The position numbers and the translations under genes are program-made. The notes beneath the pieces were generated by a model that did no database searches, had not been told where the DNA came from, and saw nothing but the letters and a program-made list of their open reading frames with translations. 9,872 nt of DNA from JBBQHM01 sp038323965. Lineage in GTDB: Bacteria > Verrucomicrobiota > Verrucomicrobiia > Chthoniobacterales > UBA10450. Shown here one piece after another: positions 1 to 5,857 of the stretch. The stretch is taken from NCBI GenBank assembly GCA_038323965.1, contig JBBQHM010000085.1, positions 1 through 9,872 on the forward strand, given 5' to 3'. Each line of letters begins with the position of its first letter. The first letter of the stretch is position 1.

Positions 1-126
1 ACAATTCAATCTTCGCTGACTATCTATCTTCCACCTTCTGAATTCATCGGGACCGCCAGTTTGAAAAACCGCGCGATCCGTCGTGCTGACAAAACCAGAA
101 TTATCGCTGTCAAAGATCAACCTGCT

Positions 127-144
127 CTTTGCACCGGTACAAAG
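127..144. repeat. 18-bp near-perfect palindrome
   Basis: The sequence ctttgCaccggtAcaaag reads as an inverted repeat in which 8 of 9 arm positions pair; the single mismatch (C132/A139) is in capitals. It lies in the gene-free block. It could be a protein-binding dyad or a short hairpin; no function can be assigned. Confidence 0.4.
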
Positions 145-196
145 GAAAGCCCCAACCTCAGAACAAATAACCAATCACGATTAACTGACGAAGTCG

Positions 197-256
197 GGCT
201 CGCCTGTGAGCCAGAGAAGAACACCCCGAATGTTTCCGGGGCCCGCATGTCGCGGG
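197..256. repeat. Three consecutive 5-bp hairpins
   Basis: Three perfect short stems follow one another: GGCTC/GAGCC (197-201 with 208-212), CCCCG/CGGGG (224-228 with 237-241) and CCCGC/GCGGG (242-246 with 252-256). The second and third abut with no spacer. No T-run follows on either strand, so they are not typical intrinsic terminators. A structured RNA or a REP-like intergenic repeat are both possible; chance pairing is not excluded. Confidence 0.4.
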
Positions 257-303
257 ATGAGCAAGATAGTGTGGCCGACCGAGGCGTCAAACACGTTTTT
301 GCA

Positions 304-334
304 CAATTTAGAAAATTGTTTCCGCATTGGCGGA
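304..334. repeat. Two adjacent hairpins 3' of the amidohydrolase
   Basis: CAATTT/AAATTG (304-309 with 313-318, 3-base loop) is followed two bases later by TCCGC/GCGGA (321-325 with 330-334, loop ATTG). On the minus strand they lie 30-60 bases past the amidohydrolase stop codon, where a 3'-end-protecting structure or weak terminator would be expected. There is no uridine run after them, so a terminator call is not justified. Confidence 0.35.
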
Positions 335-365
335 CATCCACTTTCCCGTGTTAGCCGCGACAACT

Positions 366-1757
366 TCATAATCGCCCCGCCACTTCCTCATCAGTGAGCG
401 CCCGAAAATCCTTTCGCGGAAAACGCATCCCGCGTTTCACTGTTAGCTCCACGCTTCTGATGGCGCTAATGCCCTGCAGCGGGTCTTCCGTCAAAAAAAC
501 AATATTCGTGAGTTTGCCGGGCTCAAGGGTACCCATCTCTTGCTGACGTCCCATGCTCATCGCGCTGATAATTGTCGCCGATCGGATCGCCTCCAGCGGC
601 GCCATTCCAACTTTGCGCACGAGAATTTCGACCTCGCTATCAAGCGCCGGGAAAGCGTCCTCTGCCGGCGCAAAACTATCAGTGCCAGCGGAAATCAGCA
701 CGCCGTGCTGGTGAGCTCGCGCGGTCAGCAACTCCGCCAGCTTCGAAGAGCAATAGGGCGGTGGTGGCGAGTTTTTTGGATCCTTCGCGCGCATGCGCTC
801 GATCGTTTCGAAAACGTAATTCGTCGCGTCCAGAATGATCCCGCGTTCTCGCATCGTATCGAAAAACGCAGACATCACCGGGTTATCGCCGTGCTCGAAA
901 GGCGCAGGATCTATCGGGAAAGCCTCCCGTTCCTGATAACGCTGCGGGCGTTTCTCCACCGCTTGATAAGCCAGGTAGCCGCTGTGCGACATCGTGTCTG
1001 GCCTCGCATCCATCACCTCCTGCGGCTTCGCGGGAAAAACCATCGCGTGTGCCCAAACCTGCATCCCTTGCCGATGCGCTTCCGCTGCGATCTTTGCCAC
1101 CAGTACGCCAGATAAGTTTGCGTAGATTTTGATCGCCACGGCCCCGGTGCCTTTCGCCAGGGTGAATGCGCGCGCGATGTCGGTTTTATCGTCGATCGCC
1201 TGCATCCACGGAGCCGTGCCGGGCGTCACACCCACGCTCGATGCGAGCACGCGCGCACCGTCAAAAAAATCTGGCCCCGCGAAAAGTGCAGCATAATAAA
1301 TATCGGGCCCTGCGATTTCTCCGACCAGTGATGCACGGGCGAGATCGGCTAATGCGCGCGCATCGTCGCCCATTCCGCGCACCGCGGTCACACCGCCGCA
1401 GAGGTCACGGCGCATCATCGCTTCGGCGAACTTTCGATCCGGCGGAGTCGCACGATGCTCGTGCGAATTGACTAATCCCGGCAGCGCGAATCGGCCCTCC
1501 ACACCGACCACTTCGGCACCAGACGGTACTCGCAATTGCGCCGTCGGTATGATCGATTCGATTCGTTCACCGCGCGTCACAATTGCCATCTCGCGGCGAA
1601 CGGGAGCGGCCGACCCGTCGATCAGAGTGCCCCCTTGATAAACGACAACATTGTCTGCTTTCGGCGCGAAGGTCGGCGTTGGCTCCGTTGCGTTCGAAGG
1701 CGTTGCCGCGCCCGATGAAAAGAGTACCGCGCAGAGGAAAAAAGTTAGTCGCAGCAT
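366..1757 (-). CDS. Exported metal-dependent amidohydrolase (imidazolonepropionase-like)
   Basis: A 463-residue protein with the amidohydrolase-superfamily layout: an N-terminal hydrophobic signal peptide (about residues 2-17, no lipobox cysteine), a small beta domain with a GGTLIDG stretch, then a TIM barrel. The likely metal ligands are all visible: H99-E-H101 (in NSHEH), K210 (in AIKIY, the lysine usually carbamylated), H237 (VWAHAM), H258 (TMSHSG) and D360 (AGTDSF). The C terminus has the superfamily ending, with LEPGKLTNIVFL near residue 415. This set fits the COG1228 group, which hydrolyses cyclic amides or peptide-like bonds. The actual substrate is unknown; the signal peptide puts the enzyme outside the cytoplasm. 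The frame is open to an ATG at 1859, but the start at 1757 is preferred because it places the signal peptide at the N terminus, with a weak GGA element upstream. The gene is divergent from the secreted protein gene at 1910. Confidence 0.88.
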   Translation of the reverse strand: MLRLTFFLCAVLFSSGAATPSNATEPTPTFAPKADNVVVYQGGTLIDGSAAPVRREMAIVTRGERIESIIPTAQLRVPSGAEVVGVEGRFALPGLVNSHEHRATPPDRKFAEAMMRRDLCGGVTAVRGMGDDARALADLARASLVGEIAGPDIYYAALFAGPDFFDGARVLASSVGVTPGTAPWMQAIDDKTDIARAFTLAKGTGAVAIKIYANLSGVLVAKIAAEAHRQGMQVWAHAMVFPAKPQEVMDARPDTMSHSGYLAYQAVEKRPQRYQEREAFPIDPAPFEHGDNPVMSAFFDTMRERGIILDATNYVFETIERMRAKDPKNSPPPPYCSSKLAELLTARAHQHGVLISAGTDSFAPAEDAFPALDSEVEILVRKVGMAPLEAIRSATIISAMSMGRQQEMGTLEPGKLTNIVFLTEDPLQGISAIRSVELTVKRGMRFPRKDFRALTDEEVAGRL

Positions 1758-1773
1758 TTCGTTCCGTTTTCGC

Positions 1774-1785
1774 AAACGCGCGTTT
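1774..1785. promoter_or_regulatory. Perfect 12-bp palindrome, possible operator
   Basis: AAACGCGCGTTT is a perfect palindrome whose near edge is 17 bases upstream of the preferred amidohydrolase ATG at 1757. This is where a repressor site or the edge of a promoter would lie. No confident -35/-10 pair was recognised. It would be coding if the longer amidohydrolase frame were used. Confidence 0.3.
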
Positions 1786-1852
1786 TCATGATCCGACTTC
1801 GGGGTGACCAGTAAACCTTCGCCGGAAACATCGATTGCTCGCAAGAACATCG

Positions 1853-1869
1853 TCGTCACCTTTTGACGA
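1853..1869. promoter_or_regulatory. Inverted repeat TCGTCA-N5-TGACGA, possible operator
   Basis: Perfect six-base arms (1853-1858 and 1864-1869) are separated by five bases. The site lies in the spacer between two divergent genes, about 95 bases upstream of the amidohydrolase start and 40 bases upstream of the secreted protein start. Spacing and symmetry suit a dimeric regulator acting on one or both genes, but no regulator family was recognised. Confidence 0.35.
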
Positions 1870-1909
1870 TTTCATTGGCGTCGACCGCGATTTGGCTGTG
1901 CATTACCAC

Positions 1910-2443
1910 ATGACCAAGCACGCGTTACTGGCTGGCGTCGGGATGCTCAGCGTTTGCCTTACCGTTTCCGCTCAACTCCCAGGTCAGGCCGCGCGCGATA
2001 GATCCTTCGGCTTACAGCAGCCGATCAGGATTCCAGCAAACTCTGGCGCACCCGGGATTTTTCGTGGGATGGATCGCTTGTCGGAGGGCTTTCCTGCGCT
2101 TGCGCTTTCCGACAGATCGCTTTTTTCTTTTTCGACTGGTTACACCTCCGCCGGGAATTCGACAGAACATTTCCTGCCGGCTTTGCCTGCAGCATCGTCA
2201 CCCCGTGCCCAATCGACTGCGATTTCGGGAGGCGATGCAAACGACAAGCTGGAGCTCTCGCGGCCATCGCCGGTTTACGTCAGTGGCGAGGTCGGCTTTC
2301 TATACGGAATATCGACTGGCAAGCACGGTGGCGATTTCTCGCAGGAATACATCGTCGGCGAAGTAGGGGACGAGCATTTCCACATCACGGTCGGTGCCTC
2401 GCACGAGGAATCGAACCTGCGCGGCTCTCGTTTCAGTCGCTAG
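1910..2443 (+). CDS. Small secreted protein of unknown function
   Basis: The product is 177 residues. The start at 1910 (MTKHALLAGVGML...) gives a textbook signal peptide: a lysine/histidine N-region, a hydrophobic core to about residue 19, and a likely cut near VSA-Q around residue 21. The frame is open upstream to an ATG at 1835, but that start would bury the signal peptide. The middle is rich in Ser, Pro, Ala and Gly and looks disordered. The last 55 residues look folded, with alternating polar/hydrophobic, glycine-rich strands (VYVSGEVGFLYG, then EYIVGEVGDEHFHITVGAS) that share a GEVG motif. This suggests a small beta hairpin or a piece resembling outer-membrane strands. I do not recognise a named family. 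No Shine-Dalgarno is visible. A short terminator-like hairpin follows the stop. Confidence 0.65.
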   Translation: MTKHALLAGVGMLSVCLTVSAQLPGQAARDRSFGLQQPIRIPANSGAPGIFRGMDRLSEGFPALALSDRSLFSFSTGYTSAGNSTEHFLPALPAASSPRAQSTAISGGDANDKLELSRPSPVYVSGEVGFLYGISTGKHGGDFSQEYIVGEVGDEHFHITVGASHEESNLRGSRFSR

Positions 2444-2457
2444 AATTCGGACACGTG

Positions 2458-2479
2458 CTCCGTTTACGGAGTTTTCTTT
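2458..2479 (+). terminator. Probable intrinsic terminator after the secreted protein gene
   Basis: A CTCCG/CGGAG stem (2458-2462 with 2467-2471) with loop TTTA is followed directly by TTTTCTTT. It starts 15 bases after the plus-strand stop codon. The stem is short, so strength is uncertain. The loop contains the stop codon of the convergent DUF4440 gene (2464-2466), and the T-run is that gene's last codons. An overlapping alternative pairing, CGGA 2448-2451 with TCCG 2459-2462, would compete with it. In the minus direction no U-tract follows. Confidence 0.5.
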
Positions 2480-2934
2480 AATGGATCGGGCATTGCCGTC
2501 GCCTGCCAGTTCACTACGCGCCATTCTCCGGTCCGTTTTAGGAACGTTCCGCTGTTCAGATAGTTTTTAATTTCAACCGCTCCATTCTTTTTCGACGTCG
2601 CCACGAGGCGGAAAGCCACGATCGCAGTCTCTCCGAACTGCTGGACTCGGATTTCTTCGGCGGAATAAACTGTTGGCTCATCGCCCGCCTTCGGCTGCGG
2701 CTCGGATTTCACTTCGCGCATAATATCGGCCTTACCAATTCTGCGGCCGGCCGAGGCGGTGTAGATCAATTCGTCCGCCCAGAAACGGTCGTGCAGCGCA
2801 ACGTCGTTGCGGCCTGCTCCGTCGAGGAATTCCCTCAATAGCTTGGTGAGTTCAGGAGCATCGGGGGCAGATTGTGCATCCGCCACCCGCAGTCCGATGA
2901 GCAGGAGCATGACTGAAAAAACAATTGTTTTCAT
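2464..2934 (-). CDS. Exported DUF4440 / NTF2-like protein
   Basis: The product is 156 residues. An N-terminal signal peptide (MKTIVFSVMLLLIGLRVADA) has a plausible cut after ADA at residue 20. The mature part has the SnoaL/DUF4440 pattern of the NTF2-like fold: an initial helix (KLLREFLDGAGRNDVALHDRFWADEL), a strand with YTASAGRRIGKADIM, and two later strands (ETAIVAFRLVAT and GEWRVVNWQATAMP). Members of this fold are small alpha+beta cone-shaped proteins that bind ligands or act as simple enzymes; no specific role can be read here. The gene is last in a minus-strand run, 34 bases after the four-helix membrane protein gene, so co-transcription from surE is plausible. It converges on the secreted protein gene with a 20-base gap. 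Confidence 0.8.
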   Translation of the reverse strand: MKTIVFSVMLLLIGLRVADAQSAPDAPELTKLLREFLDGAGRNDVALHDRFWADELIYTASAGRRIGKADIMREVKSEPQPKAGDEPTVYSAEEIRVQQFGETAIVAFRLVATSKKNGAVEIKNYLNSGTFLKRTGEWRVVNWQATAMPDPLKKTP

Positions 2935-2968
2935 AGGCTAGATATTCGTCGACATCACTTATCACTTG

Positions 2969-3415
2969 TTAGGACCTCGATCCGATTTCTACCAGCCGTT
3001 TCGTCAGAAAAACGAGGCCGGCCATCTGCACCCACTCCGAAATGAGATTACCTACCACCTGGCCCCACTTGCCATCAGCACTCATCTTGAGATAAAGCAC
3101 CGTCCAGCCGATGGCGGTAATAAAAAGAAAGATGAGCAGGGAATGCTCACGCAGAAATTCGAGCGTCGGGTTGGGTAACCGGCCGCGGATCTTGCGACTC
3201 TCCGACGAATTAATCTCGTAGAAGAATTTTGTTCCCAGGATGATGACCAGCGATCCGCTCCAATCCGCAATCGCGTTGCCACAAAAGGCCGAGAGGCGAC
3301 TCTTCGGGTCGAGGTAAGTATACCCTGCAATCCAGAGTAATAGGAGTAGGGCTGCGACCAGGCTCAGCGAATGATGAGCCAGCCATGAGCGCGATCGTTT
3401 TCTGGAGCGAGACAT
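2969..3415 (-). CDS. Four-helix membrane protein with internal duplication
   Basis: The product is 148 residues, with a very basic N terminus (MSRSRKRSRSW) and then four predicted membrane segments near residues 16-35, 48-66, 92-111 and 120-142. Residues 15-70 and 91-146 align without gaps at an offset of 76, with 14 identities in 56 positions, including the HSL start, a tryptophan, a GN-x-I-x-x-W motif and a TK...EI end. The protein is therefore a duplicated two-helix unit. I recognise no named family. By the positive-inside rule the Arg-rich N terminus is probably cytoplasmic. The frame is open to 3577, but the upstream part overlaps surE and looks like shadow sequence; the ATG at 3415 is preferred although it lacks a Shine-Dalgarno. 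It lies 40 bases after surE on the same strand, so they probably share a transcript. Confidence 0.7.
   Translation of the reverse strand: MSRSRKRSRSWLAHHSLSLVAALLLLLWIAGYTYLDPKSRLSAFCGNAIADWSGSLVIILGTKFFYEINSSESRKIRGRLPNPTLEFLREHSLLIFLFITAIGWTVLYLKMSADGKWGQVVGNLISEWVQMAGLVFLTKRLVEIGSRS
2978..3373 (-). repeat. Protein-level tandem duplication in the membrane protein
   Basis: Codons 15-70 (3206-3373) and 91-146 (2978-3145) encode homologous two-helix units. Identical pairs at offset 76 are H15/H91, S16/S92, L17/L93, W28/W104, Y32/Y108, G46/G122, N47/N123, I49/I125, W52/W128, T62/T138, K63/K139, E67/E143, I68/I144 and S70/S146. I saw the repeat at protein level only, which suggests an old duplication. 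Confidence 0.6.
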
Positions 3416-3455
3416 TTCGGAGTTATAATGATTGCTACTTAGAGGTGCGGATAAG

Positions 3456-4145
3456 TCAGAGCAAACGTATTGCCGTGACGGCGATCCGACCGCCGAAACA
3501 GATGTCCACGTCAGCGCCAACTGTCCGGTGTCGAAGATTATAGTCGCCGGCGAAATAGAGTCCGGTTTCTTCCTCATGTCGGTAATTAAGAGGTAATGGT
3601 TTGGGGTCGAGCGGGCACCAGACGACTTCCGGATCAGGAGCTGCGGGCGGCAGCATCGGTAGGTTCACGTTGTAAAAAAGGCCCGGCTCGATCTCCCTGG
3701 CCAGCAGGTCGGCGAGAACCGGAGCGATCCACCGCGCGGTCCGAACCCAATCGAAGTCGACTCCTGTTTTCCGATAGTGTGAGACCGCGATTCCCGGCCA
3801 GCCGTGTAAAACAGCTTCACGCACGGCGGCTACAGTCCCGGAGTAGTAGACATCGGCGCCGAGATTTGCCCCATGATTAACTCCGCTTAGCACCCAATTC
3901 GCCTCCGGCACTAAATGTAGTAACCCGAGTCGCGTGCAATCAGCTGGCGTTCCATGGATGGCAAATCTGTTTTCACCGTGGGGTTCAATTCGAACGCCAT
4001 TATGCCACGTGACGGCATGACTAACTCCGGATTGCGGGCCTGCGGGCGCAACGACGACTGGGTTTCCTAATGTCTTCGCTGCTGCCACGAGGGCCTCTAA
4101 ACCAGGCGCCGCGATGCCGTCGTCATTGGTAACAAGGAACTTCAT
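3456..4145 (-). CDS. surE: 5'/3'-nucleotidase SurE
   Basis: The product is 229 residues, at the short end of the SurE family. The enzyme is a cytoplasmic metal-dependent phosphatase that removes phosphate from nucleoside 5'- and 3'-monophosphates and is linked to stationary-phase survival. The diagnostic motifs are all present: TNDDG at residues 6-10 (metal ligands D8, D9), GPQSGVSHAVT with S39, HGTPADCTRLG near 64-74, and SGVNHGANLGADVYYSGTVAAVRE from 87 onward with N90. The fold therefore looks intact and active. The ATG at 4145 starts directly with MKFLVTNDDG, as expected for the family, though no Shine-Dalgarno is clear. In many proteobacteria surE sits near pcm, nlpD or rpoS; here it instead precedes a duplicated membrane protein and a DUF4440 protein and is divergent from an FAD oxidoreductase. 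Confidence 0.95.
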   Translation of the reverse strand: MKFLVTNDDGIAAPGLEALVAAAKTLGNPVVVAPAGPQSGVSHAVTWHNGVRIEPHGENRFAIHGTPADCTRLGLLHLVPEANWVLSGVNHGANLGADVYYSGTVAAVREAVLHGWPGIAVSHYRKTGVDFDWVRTARWIAPVLADLLAREIEPGLFYNVNLPMLPPAAPDPEVVWCPLDPKPLPLNYRHEEETGLYFAGDYNLRHRTVGADVDICFGGRIAVTAIRLL

Positions 4146-4214
4146 GGCGATGCTTCACAGCTCATCGTGCAACGCGCGGGCATTCTCAACTTAAGAACAA
4201 TTCGGGTTGATTGC

Positions 4215-4219
4215 AGAGG
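4215..4219 (+). promoter_or_regulatory. Shine-Dalgarno fixing the oxidoreductase start
   Basis: AGAGG lies nine bases upstream of the ATG at 4229. It is the clearest ribosome binding site in the window and supports 4229 over the TTG at 4211 or the ATG at 4253. Confidence 0.55.
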
Positions 4220-4228
4220 CGTCCGAAA

Positions 4229-5857
4229 ATGCGAAATTCCAAACCAGAGCGAATGAAAGCCAAATATGACGTCGTGATTTTGGGAGCAGGCCACAATGGA
4301 CTCGTGGCTGCAACATATCTTGGCCGCGCCGGACTCAGTGTCCTGCTGCTCGAGAAGAACGACTATATTGGCGGCGCGACGACTTCACAGAAAGTGTTTC
4401 CGGACTACGAAGCGCGGCTTTCCCGTTACTCTTACCTGGTCAGCTTATTCCCGGAAAAAATCATCAATGATTTAGGACTTAAGTTAGAACTTCGCCGGCG
4501 CGCGACGGGATCGTTTACCCCGTATGTAAGAAATGGTCAGCACAACGGACTACTCCTGAGTAATGTGTCCGAAGAGACAAGTCGCAAATCGATGTTTGAG
4601 CTTACCGATAATACCCGCGAGTTCGAGCAGATGAAACGTTTCTACCACCTGGCACGCGTCTTCGCCGAGAAGACATGGGACGCGATGCTGGAGCCACTTG
4701 TCGCAAAACACGAGTTAGAAGAGCTCTTTGATACCGACGATATCTCGCGGGAAGCCTGGCGCAGCCTGGTGGCAGAGCCGCTCGGTAATGCGATTGAGCG
4801 ATACCTTCAGGATGACCTGGTTCGTGGCCTTGTCCTGACCGACGCAAAGATCGGCATCTTCACTTACCCACATGATCCATCGTTGATTCAGAACTGTTGC
4901 TTTCTTTATCACTTGATTGGTAACAAGACCGGCGAGTGGAAGGTTCCAGTCGGAGGAATGGGTGCGGTAGCCGGCGAATTAGAGCGAGTGGCACGTGCTG
5001 CAGGTGCTGATATCCGTACCCACGTGAAACTCAATGCGCTTGCTCTCGATCGTCCCGATCGCGCTACCGTCGAATTGGAAGAAAGCGGGACTCGACAGAC
5101 AGTTGAGGCGAAATTCCTACTTGTAAATTTCGGTCGCAACGTGCTCGCGAAGTATGCGGGTGATCCCTACGAAGCCCGGAGCGCCGACGAAGGATCGGTC
5201 TTCAAGATCAATATGCTTTTGCGACGTTTACCCAAGCTTAAAGCTTCGCGTTACCCGACGGCGGAAGCCTTCTGTGGAACCTTTCACACCGACGAAGGAT
5301 ACGAGCAAATGAACGTGAGCTATAGCGAGGCGGCGCAGGGTAGGTTGCCGGATAAGCCGCCGAGTGAGGTCTATTGCCACACGCTTACGGACGACAGTAT
5401 CCTATCACCCGAACTTCGCGCGCTGGGTTTCCATACCATGACACTTTTTGGAATCGACACCCCGTGGAACTTATTTGCCGGCGACAACAAGAGAGTGCGG
5501 AAGCAAGCGGAGGATAGATTCCTCGCGAGCATGAATCAGTGGTTGGAGGAGCCACTCGAGGATTGCCTGGCCGTAGCTCGCGATGGCAGTCTCTGCCTTG
5601 AGAGTAAAAGTCCCGTCGACATCGAGGACGCGCTCGGACTTTACCACGGGAATATTTTTCAGGACGCTCCGACCTTCCCGTTTGCCCAGGACAAGGCACA
5701 AGTCGGACAGTGGGGAGTGGAGACGGAATGGAAGAATGTCTTTCTTTGTGGATCAAGCGCTCGTCGCGGCGGAGCAGTAAGCGGAATTCCGGGGCACAAT
5801 GCCGCGATGAAGGTTATGGAAGTGATGCAGCCAGACGTAAATGCCAACCGTTTCTGA
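4229..5857 (+). CDS. FAD-dependent oxidoreductase, phytoene dehydrogenase/PYROXD2-like
   Basis: The product is 542 residues. An N-terminal Rossmann dinucleotide-binding motif, VVILGAGHNG (GxGxxG at residues 19-24), is followed by an acidic residue ending strand 2 (E42 in LLLEKN) and IGGATTS. The C terminus carries the matching FAD-binding segment, NVFLCGSSARRGGAVSGIPGHNAAM, at about 503-527. This arrangement and length fit COG1233, the group with carotenoid desaturases/isomerases and animal PYROXD2. The AGHNGLVAA start and SRYSYLVSLFPEKI region resemble the PYROXD2-like branch rather than CrtI. There are no other carotenoid genes around, so I do not infer carotenoid synthesis. Substrate unknown. 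The start at 4229 is chosen for its AGAGG element. The last 17 bases overlap the ICL/PEPM gene, which suggests a two-gene operon. Confidence 0.85.
   Translation: MRNSKPERMKAKYDVVILGAGHNGLVAATYLGRAGLSVLLLEKNDYIGGATTSQKVFPDYEARLSRYSYLVSLFPEKIINDLGLKLELRRRATGSFTPYVRNGQHNGLLLSNVSEETSRKSMFELTDNTREFEQMKRFYHLARVFAEKTWDAMLEPLVAKHELEELFDTDDISREAWRSLVAEPLGNAIERYLQDDLVRGLVLTDAKIGIFTYPHDPSLIQNCCFLYHLIGNKTGEWKVPVGGMGAVAGELERVARAAGADIRTHVKLNALALDRPDRATVELEESGTRQTVEAKFLLVNFGRNVLAKYAGDPYEARSADEGSVFKINMLLRRLPKLKASRYPTAEAFCGTFHTDEGYEQMNVSYSEAAQGRLPDKPPSEVYCHTLTDDSILSPELRALGFHTMTLFGIDTPWNLFAGDNKRVRKQAEDRFLASMNQWLEEPLEDCLAVARDGSLCLESKSPVDIEDALGLYHGNIFQDAPTFPFAQDKAQVGQWGVETEWKNVFLCGSSARRGGAVSGIPGHNAAMKVMEVMQPDVNANRF

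Larger units (their letters stand above)
1..365. other. Gene-free left end, dyad-rich
   Basis: No credible gene is visible. Short open frames exist on both strands (for example 61-354 +, and 117-341 and 181-369 on the minus strand), but they have no recognisable domain, signal peptide or ribosome binding site, and they overlap one another. What stands out is a series of short inverted repeats: 127-144, 197-212, 224-241, 242-256, 304-318 and 321-334. The block lies just 3' of the minus-strand amidohydrolase, so part of it may be that transcript's 3' untranslated region. It contains no clear U-tract terminator. It could also be a dispersed intergenic repeat or a decayed gene; the sequence alone does not decide. 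Confidence 0.6.

Noticed and set aside
61..354. 97-residue open frame in the left gene-free block
   Set aside because: It begins with TTG and has no ribosome binding site, domain or amphipathic pattern. It spans several inverted repeats and is overlapped by equally long minus-strand frames.
540..1115. 191-codon plus-strand frame inside the amidohydrolase gene
   Set aside because: Its product is Arg/His-rich with no domain, and the opposite strand encodes the amidohydrolase with all metal ligands, so this is shadow coding.
1758..1859. N-terminal extension of the amidohydrolase to an ATG at 1859
   Set aside because: It would put 34 charged residues before the signal peptide and would cover the divergent promoter region.
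1835..1909. Upstream start for the secreted protein
   Set aside because: It would leave the signal peptide internal. The ATG at 1910 gives a standard N-, H- and C-region.
3416..3577. N-terminal extension of the four-helix membrane protein
   Set aside because: It overlaps the 3' end of surE on the same strand in another frame and has no membrane or domain character; the ATG at 3415 suits the protein better.
4146..4228. Promoter pair in the surE/oxidoreductase spacer
   Set aside because: Some AT-rich stretches are present (around 4188-4200), but I could not match a convincing -35/-10 pair with correct spacing on either strand.
5385..5756. 123-codon minus-strand frame within the oxidoreductase gene
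   Set aside because: Its product has no recognisable motif, while the plus-strand frame is a continuous family member through this region.
4229..5857. Calling the oxidoreductase crtI (phytoene desaturase)
   Set aside because: There are no neighbouring carotenoid genes, and the N-terminal region looks closer to the PYROXD2-like branch, so the specific name is not justified.
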